Program-made: the position numbers and the translations under genes | Shown: piece by piece, positions 30,431-42,352 of the stretch | Position numbering within the stretch: the stretch's first letter is position 1 | Layout: the number at the start of each line of letters is the position of its first letter | Source: Megaleporinus macrocephalus | Lineage: Eukaryota; Chordata; Actinopteri; Characiformes; Anostomidae | Direction: 5' to 3' | DNA length: 64,000 nucleotides | NCBI GenBank assembly: GCA_021613375.1 | Contig: CM038725.1 | Location: forward strand, 38,637,324-38,701,323 | Notes under the pieces: model-generated | The model's input: only the letters and a program-made list of their open reading frames with translations | Told to the model about the DNA's origin: nothing | Database searches by the model: none

Positions 30431-32689
30431 GAGAGAAATTATGAGGCTGAGCTTCTTTTTTGATCAAACCAAACACTCCACACTGTTACACATCACACCT
30501 CTGGTTGCAGATCTGACTCAGTTAGTCACGTTTCTGGAGGATTCCACTCTTTCTCTCTGGGCAGGTCACCCAGGTGCTTGTTGAGGCTCCTCTGGCACTG
30601 TCTGTCTCTCCTGTCTGGTCAACAGATCCAGAAAGTGATACGTAAGCAATAACAGAAAGATTACATGAAGGCCTGCCATCCAGTAACCGTGAGGAACCCC
30701 GGTGAGCACCTGCCTCTATTGTCTCAGCATGATCTCCGAGGGCAGGCAGAGTGGGTTTCTGTAAATGTATAAAGTGCCTGATCTCACTCTGCTGCCCTTT
30801 CTCATGACGGAACTGTGAATTTCCAGACAAACTGATTTCCTCCCTAACCCCTAGTCCGAATCCTGCCAGAAAATAAAAGCTTATAGATGAAAGCTGCCAT
30901 GGGATTGTTTATACCGTCCAGATTGCTTTGTGATCAGAGATAAACACATGATCCTGATCAGGTAGAGCAGACCTGCTTTGCAGACCTTCAACCTAACAGT
31001 TGCAAGAAATAGTGAGTGAACTGTTTGGAATTTGTTGGACTTCGGGACCAGAAATCCATAGACGGGAGTCATAGTGATTAGAAGTGTGTCAGGCGTCCTG
31101 GACAGATATCCAGCCTGGATCAAGACTAAGTACACCAAGTAGATCCACATTTTCAATCTAAGCCAGGGTCGGTCGTTGAAAAGGCTCAGAAAAGCCTGAC
31201 TGAAGTTTGTGATGCTTAGAGAGGTGTCCAAAACCTTGCAGGCTTTCTTCAAGTATCGTAAGGATGGAGAGTCTGCCTTTGGACAACGGGTAGTAGCTGA
31301 GGTGAGACAACTTAATGATCCAACACTGTTCCTCCACTTCCACTGTCACTCAAGGGGACCTGCAAGGATTAGTACTTGGACCTTTATTATTTATGTTAAT
31401 GTGTGTTGGTGAATTGAAAACCAGACCAATGGGCTTGACGTGGGTTTAAATGCTTAGCAGAATGTAAAAGCTGCAAATTCTTGTGGTTAGTTAAAACTGA
31501 GAAAGGGTGAGACATACCCCCCCTTCAACCAATGGCACCATCCTCCATACATAGTAAGATAGCAAGGAGTTCTGTCACCAATGCCTTAGGTAAATTTGGC
31601 CGGAGTTAGTTTGTCAATTAATAACATCCCTACTAGTACTAACGACACTACCCCAAAAGTTGATGGGCCAAAACTGCTACTTCAGGCCGAGATGAAACCT
31701 TCACTCATTAAGGTAAATGACTAGACACTCAGACAAGCAAATTTTTAAACTCTTATAACAAAATTAGTCATTTATCCAGTAGGGTCTCTTTGTCTCCGGC
31801 AAACTCAACAGAAGTCTGAGACAAACTTTTCTTATGTGACCAAAGTTTTTGTCTGTATGCCTCCGGAACTCATACGCAGTCAGTTTTCACAAAGTCATAC
31901 TGCAAGCTACCATGCAATGGCAATGATGAACAAACCTCTTGAGCCTTACTTACAAATTTGCACTGCAGCAAGAGAGACCAGACCTCCCGATTTAAAACAG
32001 AAGCAATACGCTCAAGTATGTATGTACCTTAGCCTCTTTAAAAGGTGGTAAGACTGTGGTATGTTTAGTCACATCAAACGCAGGTGGATTAACAGCTGAA
32101 AGAGCAGAAGCAGATGCCATCAGAGTAAGACCTTGGCGAAGAAAAAGGAGGTGGTGCAGTGTCGGGCTGGGCAGCTGGATAAGTAGCAATCTTCATTGCC
32201 GATCAACATCAACACCCTAGCATGAGCATTATGAAGGTATCCCGAAGATTCAGAAGAAAAAAGAGATCTGAGATCAACCTTAGGCTTAGCTTGCTCCGTC
32301 GATACATTAATAGAGGTCATTCTACACCAGGGAAGTAGTAACAGCACACTATAAATACCCAATTCCCTCAACTCGTCAATGACCTTAATTCTAATCCCTA
32401 ATTCTTAATTCTAAACAGACGAGTTTACATAGTCTAGTTACATGAACTCCGTAATATGCTGCTATCACCAGTAAGTCCTCCTTATGACATCTCTCAATTG
32501 CTTCCAGGACAGTTCATTATTTTGATGATCTGTCAATAATTTATCAATGATCTATCCCAGACGAGTGCCCAGATGTTATGCTCCCTCAAAAGGCTACAGT
32601 CTAGTGGAGAGTGTGGGAATGAGCGAGAGCATGAAAGAGAGAGAGAGAGAAATACTGACACGTAACACCATCACTTCTTGCATGAATGA
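30431..32689. other. Intergenic, no confident gene
   Basis: Open frames are short and mutually exclusive. One segment near 31355-31410 can be read as QGLVLGPLLF, like the reverse transcriptase motif around the second catalytic block, and suggests an old LINE fragment. A (GA)n run lies at about 32635-32650. Nothing else is recognised. Confidence 0.4.
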
Positions 32690-33985
32690 CTACTATTCCA
32701 TCATTCCCCTGCCTGAAGTCTGGAACTCATGGACATCACCAAACGCTGGGTTTCCTCCTTTCTGATGCTTTGCCTTTACTGCAGCTTCTTCAGTCGTGGC
32801 TTGTTTGCTTTAAGTTTTGTCTTAAGCAGTGAAATGCTCAGTCGGGTTGAGATCTGGTGATTGGCCCGGTCATTGCAGAATATCCATTTCTTTATCTTAA
32901 AAAACTTCTGGGTTGGTTTCACGGTAAGTTGTGGGTCTCTGTCCATCTGTACTGTGAAGCAATGTCTAATCAATCTCGCTGCATTGGTTGAATCTGAGCA
33001 GAAAGTAAATCCCTGTACACTTCAGAACTCATCCAGCTGCTTCTATCTTCTATCTCATCATCAATAAACACCAGAGACCCAGAGCCATTGGAAGACATGC
33101 ATGTTCATGTTATCACACTGCCACCACCATGTTTTACCGAGGATGTGGTGTGCTTTCCGAGCCTTCTCCATACTTTCTTCCTCACCTCAGTCTGATTCAG
33201 GTTGATCTGAGTTCATCTGGCTAAAGAATGCTGTTCCAGAACTAGTCTTCTTTAGATGTTTTAGTCTAATCTGGGGTTTCTGGGTTTCTGGGTTAATTCA
33301 TGGTTTGTGGTGGACCCTCTGTATCTGCTCTCACGAAGTCTTCTCTTTATGGTGGACGTAGATACTGATACACCTCTTCCTAAAGAGTGTTCTTCACTTG
33401 GGTGGATGTTGTGAAGGGGTTTTTCTTCATCATGGAAAGGATTCTGTGATCTTCCACCACTGTAGTCTTCCGAGGACGTCCAGGCCTTTTTGAGTTCCTG
33501 AGCTCACCAGTGCACTCCTTTTTCCCCAGAGTGCGCCACAACTGTTAATTTAGCCCTTCCTAACATTTCTGCTATCTCTCTGATGGAGTTCTTCTGTGTT
33601 TCAGTCTAATGACAGTCTGATTCACTTCCATTGAGAGTTCCTTGTTGTGGGTTCACAGCAACAGCTTCCAAATGCAAATGCCACACCTGGAATCGACTCC
33701 ACACCTTTACCTGCTTAACTGATGATGGATTAATGAGGGAAAAGCCCATGCAGCCCATGAAAGCTGTTGAGATAACTGTTCAATTACTCTTGGTCCCTAG
33801 AAAAAGAGGCAGCTTCGTATTAAAGAGCTATCAATCCTAAACCCTTACTCCAATTAGGATGTGATAACCCCCCATTAAAACTGAGAGTCTGCACTTGAAG
33901 CCAATATTAATTATATAACAGTATCTTGAATATGTTTTGGAAAACAGCTAAAACTTGTGTCACTGTCCAAATATTTTTGGGTATA
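32690..33985 (-). mobile_element. Decayed Tc1/mariner transposon
   Basis: The minus strand at 32973-32776 reads QMDRDPQLTVKPTQKFFKIK, then KKWIFCNDRANHQISTRL. This is recognisable as the DNDPKHT...QSPDLNPIE region of Tc1 transposases with several substitutions. The sequence at 32730-32765 (GGACATCACCAAACGCTGGG) is a familiar fish Tc1 end, and the right end carries TGTCCAAATATTTTTGGG near 33967. The transposase is broken by stops and frameshifts; the catalytic DDE is not intact. Confidence 0.8.
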
Positions 33986-34019
33986 AAGAGCAGTCTTCTC
34001 AGCACCTTGGACCCCCATC

Positions 34020-34240
34020 AGATTGCCTAGTGTGCAAACCGATCTACTAACGATGCAGACCACTGTCTGTTGGGACGGTGACCACACCTACCCAAACCCC
34101 AAGCCTGAGTCCTCCCAGCCACGCTCTACATACTGTCCACCTTTGACAGCGTCACAAACAAGTTCCAACATTAAATTTGATTTGCTGATGACACAACAAA
34201 TGGTCATCACGAACGATGATGATGAGGGGCTGTGTACACA
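34020..34240 (+). mobile_element. CR1/L2-type LINE reverse transcriptase fragment
   Basis: The sequence around 34150-34240 resembles the SNIIKFADDTT...DDDE region, with AAATTTGATTTGCTGATGAC and ACGATGATGATGAGG. It carries stops. A matching downstream part occurs at about 34990-35140. Confidence 0.55.
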
Positions 34241-34989
34241 GGACATTTATCTACTTGTTTTCTGCCCTCTAGTTAGTATGGCTGTGGTTTAGCATTTAGC
34301 ATGTAGTTCTCGTTCTCGCCATTCCGAATGCATCAATGCATAATCCTACACACAATGTGGTTCAGAGAGGTATCAGCATGACACAGACTTCTCTCAATCG
34401 GTCCACTAAGTTCTGTCAAGTGCAAGGATTGTTTGAAGCCCTTTTTAAATATATGGGGAAGCTAGCTGCTAGCCACCTAGCATTGCTTAATTGGGGCCTG
34501 TAGGCTTGTGTTGTCCAGCTAAAATGCCTCAATTCGATGTTTCGAGTGTATAATTTATGCCAAGAGAATCACTGGTAGCTGTGGTAATTACTTTATGTGC
34601 CTTTAGGTTGTACATTTCATAGCTAATCAAAGGCCAGGTCTTAGCCTCGTGGCAGGCCTTTAGTCATGTTTATTCCCTTGTTGGTACTTAAGTTGTATTT
34701 GTAGTAAGAGAAGCACCCAGAGACCAGAATTGATCATTTATATTTATTTTATTCTTTCTTTGTAGAAAACCACACACACTCACACACGTTGAGACCTGTA
34801 CGAGGATAATGTTGATGCTCAAATTACAGGCTAATTCAGTGTTTAATCCTGGACCTGAACATTCTCTCCTTTCTTCTCAACTCACCTGAACACCATAACA
34901 ATATAATTGTTGTCCTGACCCCATCCCTGAAGTAATTGCTAATTCACATACAAACCGGTTACAGTCCTCATTACAGACCGCATAGAGAG

Positions 34990-35140
34990 GAAGTAAAGGT
35001 CCTCACAGAGGAGCAACAACCTCTCCCTCAGTGTTAGCAAAGCCAAAGTATTGTTTGCTCACTTTACAAGTAGGAGCAGAGTAAACACACCACTGAGCTT
35101 GGAGGGAGTGATAGTAGAAAAGGAAAGCGGTTCCTTGTTT
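34990..35140 (+). mobile_element. CR1/L2-type LINE fragment, downstream part
   Basis: The + frame reads NNLSLSVSKAKVLFAHFTSR, then NTPLSLEGVIVEK. This matches the NNLSLNVSKTKE...RRQ...PIRIDG pattern after the catalytic FADD. It is probably the continuation of the fragment at 34020-34240, with foreign or decayed sequence between them. Confidence 0.6.
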
Positions 35141-36679
35141 CATTCCTTCACTGGAGAAGTATCCTGACAGTGTAATGGAGGTGATGTGTTACCGTCTTCT
35201 ACTCCCAGTCAAACTCTGACAGCTGCATTTTCAACACTGGCGTTGGCCCTGGCTGAAATCTGATTGGCCCCCTGAAGTGCCCCTGTCACTTCACTCATCT
35301 AGCCTGAGAGCGGTGATCAGATTATAGGTAGATGCAATTCCATGCCCAAACACTAGTGGTGCTAATGAGCCAAATAGGAATGTCCAGTGTGGATAAAGCT
35401 TAGAGAAGAGGAGGATTTGCACTAATTTGTAGAGAAAGTTTTTCTGGCTGTCAACGTTCTGAGGAGCTGGTTTAGTCATAAATCCCTGTTTACTCACAGC
35501 CGTCATGTAGCTTAGGTCTGATAAACATTTAATTAAGAAGCAAAGCTAACAGTAATGTTAACTGAGGCCATACTTGTGTTTACACATTTTAGCATTTTGT
35601 TAATATATGTAATGCGAATTCATGTCTTTGTAATTTGCATTTGTGAGTTAACATTATAGCTTCAAACATTGTAGCTTCAAAGTAGCCTAATGAAAAGATT
35701 ATGTGAAATTAGTCTTACCTTCAAAAATTGACCAGAAAGGTTTAGGCTGACTGTCTTGTGCGTTCCTCCCGGTCACCATATGTTGAAAAGCTGTTATGTC
35801 TTCAGCATTTTACTTCTTATTAGAACAATAAACCTAAAAACTAAATTAAATAAATAAAATTTTAGCTCATCATGTTAAGTGAAACAGAATTTTATTTTCA
35901 GTGTGTTGATTCACAGCATGAATATTTGAGCTCACTGTAGAACTACTCATCTGAGCAACTAATTCCTCCCTTCTAGAGCCGCCAGAGTATGAAGCTTTTA
36001 GTTTTATGTTCACATTTTCCCTTCCACCTTAAACATTTATAAATGGCACATACGTTACATTGATCCTTAGTACATAAGTGTTTTATGAGTTTCATACATT
36101 TCTTCTCATGTTGTGCAGACATTAAAACTAATGTTCTGTTCCACCTTAAAAGCGTAAGCTTGAATTCTTTTAAAGACCGCAGACTGCGATTGGTTGGAGT
36201 AATGAATGAAAGCGTGACGTAGCATTGGAGTCTTCCTGGCAGAACTTTCGCTGAAGCTTTCATTTAAGAAGTTATTTACACGCATAGCCTAGGCCTGTGC
36301 AGCTACTGTACATCTTGTTTTTACCCCTTTTGAGAGGTTCAAGTCTTAGTCAGAGTGATCAGACCCCCACAATCCCCTCGTGATCCGTGCCCTGCCTCCA
36401 GCCCCTTATCAGGTCATAAATCATTTAGGGAGAGCAACAATAGTAACAATAGTTAATGCTGTGTGTATGAAATGTCTGATATTGTTATCTTGCCAAATGG
36501 CACATAAGTTCACTGAATTTTTACCTTATGGTGATCAGATTTACCATAACTTTAATGTAATGGCTTTTTATTAGTTTTATGTCACCTCATCCAACACAAA
36601 CTCACTTTTATATTTCAATCTTTCAGTCTTTCCTTCAGTTTTAAATAAATAATAATGTGGTCTTATAGACAACATGGTT
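35141..36679. other. Intergenic, nothing recognised
   Basis: AT-rich sequence with short open frames only. I see no repeat array, RNA gene or domain. Confidence 0.5.
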
Positions 36680-36990
36680 TCAACGGAATGCATGCTTATA
36701 CTGCATACATATGATTTTACTGTGTAAGCTACAATCAAGTGTTAGAACATGGTGTGACTGGTGTCTATCTATGAATATTGTGGCTCCTTTATTGTGAGAC
36801 CAGGTAGGACCATCACTGTGATCAACACTGCTAGAAATAAAGGTATGCATGAGTTTCTCCAGATCTGGTTCAGTCAGAAAATGCCTGATCTTGTTGATGT
36901 TACTAAGTGATAAAAACCTGATTTGATAGCTGCTTTGACACGAACTGAGATCCATTAGTACATCAAGGTTATATGCCACAATCTACATTT
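36680..36990 (-). mobile_element. CR1/L2-type LINE C-terminal fragment
   Basis: The minus-strand frame reads IRHFLTEPDLEKLMHTFISS, then SVDHSDGPTW and FIDRHQSHHVLT. It matches the DLEKLIHAFISSRLDYCN...AARVLT block found after the reverse transcriptase of fish L2/CR1 LINEs. It is isolated and decayed. Confidence 0.7.
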
Positions 36991-38454
36991 TTTTTTATTC
37001 AAGTGCGGATACTTAGAAAGTGAGTTAAAGGTTTGAGAGTTGTTTGGGGAGAGGGCCATGTTGATCCAAGTACCATCTACATAGTTGTGAAACATGACAA
37101 AATCAGCTCTCAAAGCCAGTTCCTTCAATGATTAAAAAACAGAGTTTTAAATTGGATGAAAATGATTTATTATTTTCTCAAAGCCACGAACCAAACAGTA
37201 AAGGATCATATACCAATGACTGGTTTAGTGAAACGATTGAGTAAAGTGACATTGGTTGCTGGGTTACGTCACTAATCTCCAAATAACTTATTATCAGAGC
37301 TAAAACCATTTAAATTAAATTAAAAACCAATTCAATTTTCTAAAAGGTTCAAGATTATTCTAACATGACAGACAGTCAGGAAGCTCAAAATTATATTAGA
37401 ATCAAAATGAAAAGTTAGGACATCTGAAACTTTCTAAAAGTTACACTGACCTTACAAATTACTCCACACACTTAAAATCAATCATTTAAATAATTAATAT
37501 AAGCAAATGTGCACATTACCAATATAGTATTTTAGTTAACCTTAAATTAGAAGTGATTAGAAGTTAATTATTAAAACATTATTAACACTATTAACACCGC
37601 TATTAATGAATAATAAATTCTTACCTAATATGATTCCTTAATAGTAAATAAATCATACCAGAATAATATTATATTATATCCCTATATAATTATTAACTCT
37701 TTATATTTAATATTTAACCCTGATTTATACCCATTCATCTAAATGTTAGCAACTAATCAGCATATCACCCACCACCTCAAACCACATCCCACCTACAAAG
37801 AGGTCACCTTACAGGGTCGTACAGTAATTAGTCGCCTTGTTACCATTTTCCTGCCCTTAGTTTGACCCTTGTGTGATGAAGCAGGACATTAACAGAAACA
37901 GAGATAAGAGGAGATACGTGTGAGCCCCGTGTGGAGAAGTGACTCTAGAAGGTTCATATCTTCTCGTCTACAGTCAGTGTTCCTCTGTAAACAGAACACA
38001 ACATCAGAAATTTCACTTTGATTAACTGCTGTTTGTTCTGTAGACCATTCAGTAAAACATCTCTTTTATTTGAATGTTTACATTTTAGCAAATATAAAAA
38101 ATCTAAACATTATTAACTCCAGTGATTCACTTTATTCTAATTCACATGAAAACTAGGCTTAAAGAATTTGTGCACTGCAGACAGACGACCAATTACATGC
38201 TGCTGTTCTTGCGAATTCAGCATATGTTCAGTTGGCAGCCCAACAGAGTTACGAGATGGAGTTCATTCAGCTCAGCCTGAGTTTTTCCCTGGAGGTGATG
38301 AACCCACTGTTACCTAAACAGTTTGGATCTCCTCTCTTAGGCACGTCTAGAACGTGTATGAACAAGCTGCTCTACTTGATTTACTCCCCACCTCCTTATT
38401 AACTACTCTCATACTACCACTGCTGTTCAAAATAAATGTCAAGTTACCTTTGCA
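36991..38454. other. AT-rich intergenic sequence downstream of the SecA-like locus
   Basis: No gene or array is recognised. It would hold the 3' UTR of the minus-strand SecA-like locus if that locus is transcribed. Confidence 0.45.
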
Positions 38455-39559
38455 TTATAGGAGAATTGAGACTTGCTTCCTGTGTGGATCGTTCTGATTC
38501 TTGTAGTCCTGGTTGTTGATCCATGCAGTGAGGGTACTGACATGGTTATTGTTCATGACACCCTTGTTTTGAAGCAGGTTGGACCATTCGTTTACCATCT
38601 TTATAGACTGCTGTTTAAAACTGTTTTCAAAAGTGTTCACCTTGTTTTACTGATTGAAGTGTTCTGAAAGTCGTTGAAGTTTTGGCACTATTTAACCAAT
38701 CTGGGCATTGCACCTGGATGGTCAGTTTGAAGGAGCCCACAACATATCCTTGCTTATGGCAGTAGCTAAGCTCGTCTGAAGGATCCTGATATTGTACTGG
38801 GAAACTCACGATGTATTTCTGTTGGCACATAAACAACTGGAAGTTCCCTGCCATGATATTTTGCACTTTAGGAATGAGACTGGTATCCAGGGAGATGAGT
38901 TTGTTGCAACTTCAAGCATGGCTTCAGCTAATTTGCTATTTGGTTTAACTTTCTGGCTTCCAGTATACTCTTCACTGGTGGTTGGTGATCCCCATTGATG
39001 AACTGTCCAATCGGATTGTCTTTGCTATTTTTCCATTGTTTGTACAGTTTTATTTTTCCAACCTCTTTTGGAGTAGCTTTTTTTTCTTTAAACTTCGGTG
39101 GTGCAGCTCCCTCTGCCATGTACCAGTCCCCTCCTTGATCTTTCTGTCTGTTCTTTGCGCTTGATGAAAGGCTCCCATTGCTCGGGTGTTTTGGAGGGTG
39201 TCGGCCTCCACAGATCGAGACGCTTAGCTTCCAAAGCGATCTCTTCTTCACGGCATCTGGTTTCAAGCCTCGCGCTAGAGCGTGAAACGGGCTGCTGTTA
39301 CACTGACTGTCTGATTATTGATGCACATCGTAATGGCCGTCTGGGTTTTGGGACACTCTTTGGTTTGTAGATGAGAGTCACTGTTTGACTGGCAGGCTTA
39401 GATCCTGGATTCAGCTCCTGCATTTTGGTGAGCTTGCCTTGACTGTCCTCTGTTAGGATGACGACCTTAGTGCCGGTAGTTTCAGACAGAACTCTGATAT
39501 CGAGAAGAGTACCTGCTGTTGTGGGGTTCCTGATCTTCTCAGCATGTAACTGTGAGAGA
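38455..39559 (-). pseudogene. Frameshifted C-terminal end of the SecA-like locus
   Basis: Several frames are needed. 39559-39298 reads GDLSQLHAEKIRNPTTAGTL, then GTKVVILTEDSQGKLTKMQE. GHYDV lies at 39324-39338 in another frame, followed by FHALARGLKPDA near 39253-39287. 39266-38928 reads GGDWYMAEGAAPPKFKEKKA, then GQFINGDHQPPVKSILEARK. 38866-38627 holds KLTIQVQCPDWL, and 38640-38455 holds SNLLQNKGVMNNNHVSTLTA and NNQDYKNQNDPHRKQ. HYD-type motifs are typical of OTU-like cysteine peptidases, and DHQPP resembles a nuclease-type motif, but neither assignment is firm. Confidence 0.55.
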
Positions 39560-42352
39560 TCACCTGACTGTCTTTTTAGATTTCAGGTCTGACGGCATGT
39601 ATGCAATGTACCTGTTATTTTGTCCAGCTTTGAGTTTCTCCTCTGTTCTTTCAGTCTTTAAACCAGATTTGACGTAATTGCCAATGATGTCATTTACTTT
39701 ACCTTGGACATGCGCGACAATGTGACCGGAGAACTTCTTGTGGAACACTTCTACCAAAGCATCAGCTAATGAAGCACTGATGGTGTCAGCTAAATCCTGC
39801 TTGAATTCTTTCAGCATCTGAATCTGTGAATCAGACAGATCGTTTAGCTTCACCTTCTCTGAGAAACCTTTGTCTTTTTTAAATTTATTCAGCTCTTCTT
39901 GAAGGTTTGAGAAAAACTTGTTTGAGAGGTTGGATACAGTGGCAATGGCATCTATTGCCAGTGCTGACATGTGGATGGTTTGAATGGCTGTCAGAATTGC
40001 AAGTACTTTACCTTTGGCCTCAGATTTAGCACTGTCAATGACTTTGGAAATGCATGAGTTAAGCTTGTTCTGCCAGTCAAGGTCGTCATAGAATGGCTGT
40101 AATGCAGTGTTGCCTAACTCTTTGAAAATGTCCAGGAGTTTGCTCTTTCTGTTCTTGTCCTGCAGGAGATCAGATAATTGTTGTTTGTCCTCAATGTAGG
40201 AAAGTATGATTGAGTCTGTTAATGCAGCCAAAGGATCTTTTTCCATGTTATGTTTCACATCATCAACAATTTTCCTTTTCACATCATTTTTAATGCTGTT
40301 AAGTATTTCTGTGAGTATTGCTTCTTCTGCCTTGCCAATTCCATACATGACGGTTTCCTTTACTAATTCTTTTGCAACATATTTCACTGTATTCTTCAAA
40401 TTTGTCTTTACAACAGAACTAAGGCCGTTTTTAGCCTGTTTGGAGAGAAACTTTGGCAGTGCCTTCAATTGTTTGCCAAATGCCTTCATAGCTATTTTAC
40501 AAGCTTTGAAGCCCTTTGAAATCAGCTTTCCAATTCCAAACCCAATGAGAGATATACCAATGGAAATTGCTTTATCAATAGCCCATGACTTCCAGCTGAA
40601 TTCTCCTGTTATCATAGACTCGATACCAGAGATACAGTCTGATATTCCTTCAGTGATCAGCCCCATGCCAACTTGAGCTAATGTACCAAATGTAAACGCG
40701 GTGAGCAGTGCACCTCCAATGATCTGCAAAATTCCAAGAAAGAACACCACTAGAGCTTCCCATGGGAAACGAGGCTCTTCTTCAACAGCAAAGACATATT
40801 TCAGACCTCGATTGTACAGATTGTAGGCCTCCGCTTGGAGATCATCATCAGCGCTTGACACCAGGGAGAACATGGGGGATTTATTTGCTTTAGCATCCCT
40901 TCCTCTTTCTTTGATCTCCTCCAGCTTCTTGATAGCCTCACTGATGTTTTGGTCAAAGTAGCCAAACATGTTGCACTTGTTTGATAACTGTTTCTCAAGG
41001 CTTGTCAGGTCACTGTTGGCTGAGACAGCAGAGGACATTTTGACAAACTGCAGGCAGATCATGCTCTCTTCAACAACATACTTCAAAGAGTCCTGTGCTT
41101 TCTTGAGATCATCCATGGCCTTAGAGAGGTAATCTTTCTTCTTCTGCTTTATAGTGCAGTACGCATGACTGTAAAAAGCTATGGCTGCCCAACTTTCATC
41201 TTGTTCCATAGCTTTTTCAAACAGCCTGCTACTAATATCCCATTGTTTTTTACCCAGTGCGACATTCCCAAACTTGATGTAGTGGTAAATGCTGGAACAC
41301 GGTGAGGTCTGACTTTGACACTGACTTTTTGCCTGAGACAAATCAGCTGTCAAGCTCTTCTGCAATTCACTTCTTTTCAACTGATCTATTTGTTCAGATT
41401 TAACTTGTAACCAAACTCCCCAGAACTCATTCAAGATGGCGACAACAGCTTCTTTTTCCTCTTCATCTGTCTTTCTGTGAATGTCCTGAAGGGTTTTGCA
41501 GTACTCTGAAAACAGGTCCTCCCGCAGTTTCATCTCAGTCACATCATTCATCATCTCAGTTATCCTCTCTGCTGCAAGTCTATCCCTTGTTTTCTTTGCC
41601 TCCTCCAGAGACGACACTGTCCTGAATGCCTCCTGCAGATGATCAGTGGTCATGATCACCTGAGCAGATCCAGGTTTACCTTTGCGTGCCGTTCGTCCAA
41701 ATGCCTGGAGTTCCACTCTTGTATTCTCAGACAGGAAGGACAGGACCACAAATAGTCCTCCGTTGTTGTTCACCTGTTTGGAGACTTTAATGTCTGTACC
41801 ACGACCAGCGAGGTTTGTGGCAACAATGACATCACCAGGAAGCAGTTCCTTTTCTATTTTGCTCAAACTGTCTTTGTCACTGCGGCAGTAGAGAATGATT
41901 TCACCTGGGATGATACTTTTCAGCTCCTCATGGACGTCTTTGGCTTTGTTGATAGTTTCACAGATCACCAAGGCTGCTCGTCCACCTCTGTGTGAATTCT
42001 GGGTAATTTCAGTCATAACCACACGTTTTATTTCAGATTTCCACTCTTCTGCTGAAGGCTTTAGAGTACCTTTCACCTCAAACAGTTTCCTCCGGTTGAA
42101 AGTGGGCATTCTGCAGGTGGAGAGATTTGGATACAGGTCCTGCAAAAACAGGATTTCATTGTCACTCCCTAGTGTTCCCGTTGTTCCATATATTTTTCCA
42201 TGGTATTTTTCAAAAAAGCAAATGTTGGAAATGTAGTTTGTCACTGTTGAAATCGTACTCAGTTTGATTCTGTGTTTAATTTCCACAAACTGCTGTAGAC
42301 CATCACCCCATTTCTTGTTCAGTTCTACAATACCTGTGGATCTGAAGTCCAC
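39560..42352 (-). CDS. SecA-like motor, C-terminal ATPase half, TPR-like and hydrophobic regions
   Basis: The frame (930 codons) begins inside the motor after a one-base shift; its nominal first codon is GTG, not ATG. GIVELNKKWGDGLQQFVEIK matches the SecA GRRWSDGLHQAVEAK block, and YGTTGTLGSDNEI matches AGMTGTA. DVIVATNLAGRGTDIKVS (core at 41792-41821) and LQAFGRTARKGKPGSAQ are helicase motifs V and VI. After about residue 330 comes a helical part with TPR character (SRLFEKAMEQDESWAAIAFY). A Gly-rich hydrophobic region follows (VVFFLGILQIIGGALLTAFT, then ISIGISLIGFGIGKLISKGF), then long amphipathic helices. It ends at a TGA that a shifted frame bypasses. Confidence 0.85.
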   Translation of the reverse strand: MDFRSTGIVELNKKWGDGLQQFVEIKHRIKLSTISTVTNYISNICFFEKYHGKIYGTTGTLGSDNEILFLQDLYPNLSTCRMPTFNRRKLFEVKGTLKPSAEEWKSEIKRVVMTEITQNSHRGGRAALVICETINKAKDVHEELKSIIPGEIILYCRSDKDSLSKIEKELLPGDVIVATNLAGRGTDIKVSKQVNNNGGLFVVLSFLSENTRVELQAFGRTARKGKPGSAQVIMTTDHLQEAFRTVSSLEEAKKTRDRLAAERITEMMNDVTEMKLREDLFSEYCKTLQDIHRKTDEEEKEAVVAILNEFWGVWLQVKSEQIDQLKRSELQKSLTADLSQAKSQCQSQTSPCSSIYHYIKFGNVALGKKQWDISSRLFEKAMEQDESWAAIAFYSHAYCTIKQKKKDYLSKAMDDLKKAQDSLKYVVEESMICLQFVKMSSAVSANSDLTSLEKQLSNKCNMFGYFDQNISEAIKKLEEIKERGRDAKANKSPMFSLVSSADDDLQAEAYNLYNRGLKYVFAVEEEPRFPWEALVVFFLGILQIIGGALLTAFTFGTLAQVGMGLITEGISDCISGIESMITGEFSWKSWAIDKAISIGISLIGFGIGKLISKGFKACKIAMKAFGKQLKALPKFLSKQAKNGLSSVVKTNLKNTVKYVAKELVKETVMYGIGKAEEAILTEILNSIKNDVKRKIVDDVKHNMEKDPLAALTDSIILSYIEDKQQLSDLLQDKNRKSKLLDIFKELGNTALQPFYDDLDWQNKLNSCISKVIDSAKSEAKGKVLAILTAIQTIHMSALAIDAIATVSNLSNKFFSNLQEELNKFKKDKGFSEKVKLNDLSDSQIQMLKEFKQDLADTISASLADALVEVFHKKFSGHIVAHVQGKVNDIIGNYVKSGLKTERTEEKLKAGQNNRYIAYMPSDLKSKKTVR

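Noticed and set aside
39560..42352. Translation start at 42352 as a separate protein
   Set aside because: The nominal first codon is GTG and the frame begins inside the SecA motor. It continues the preceding segment after a one-base shift.
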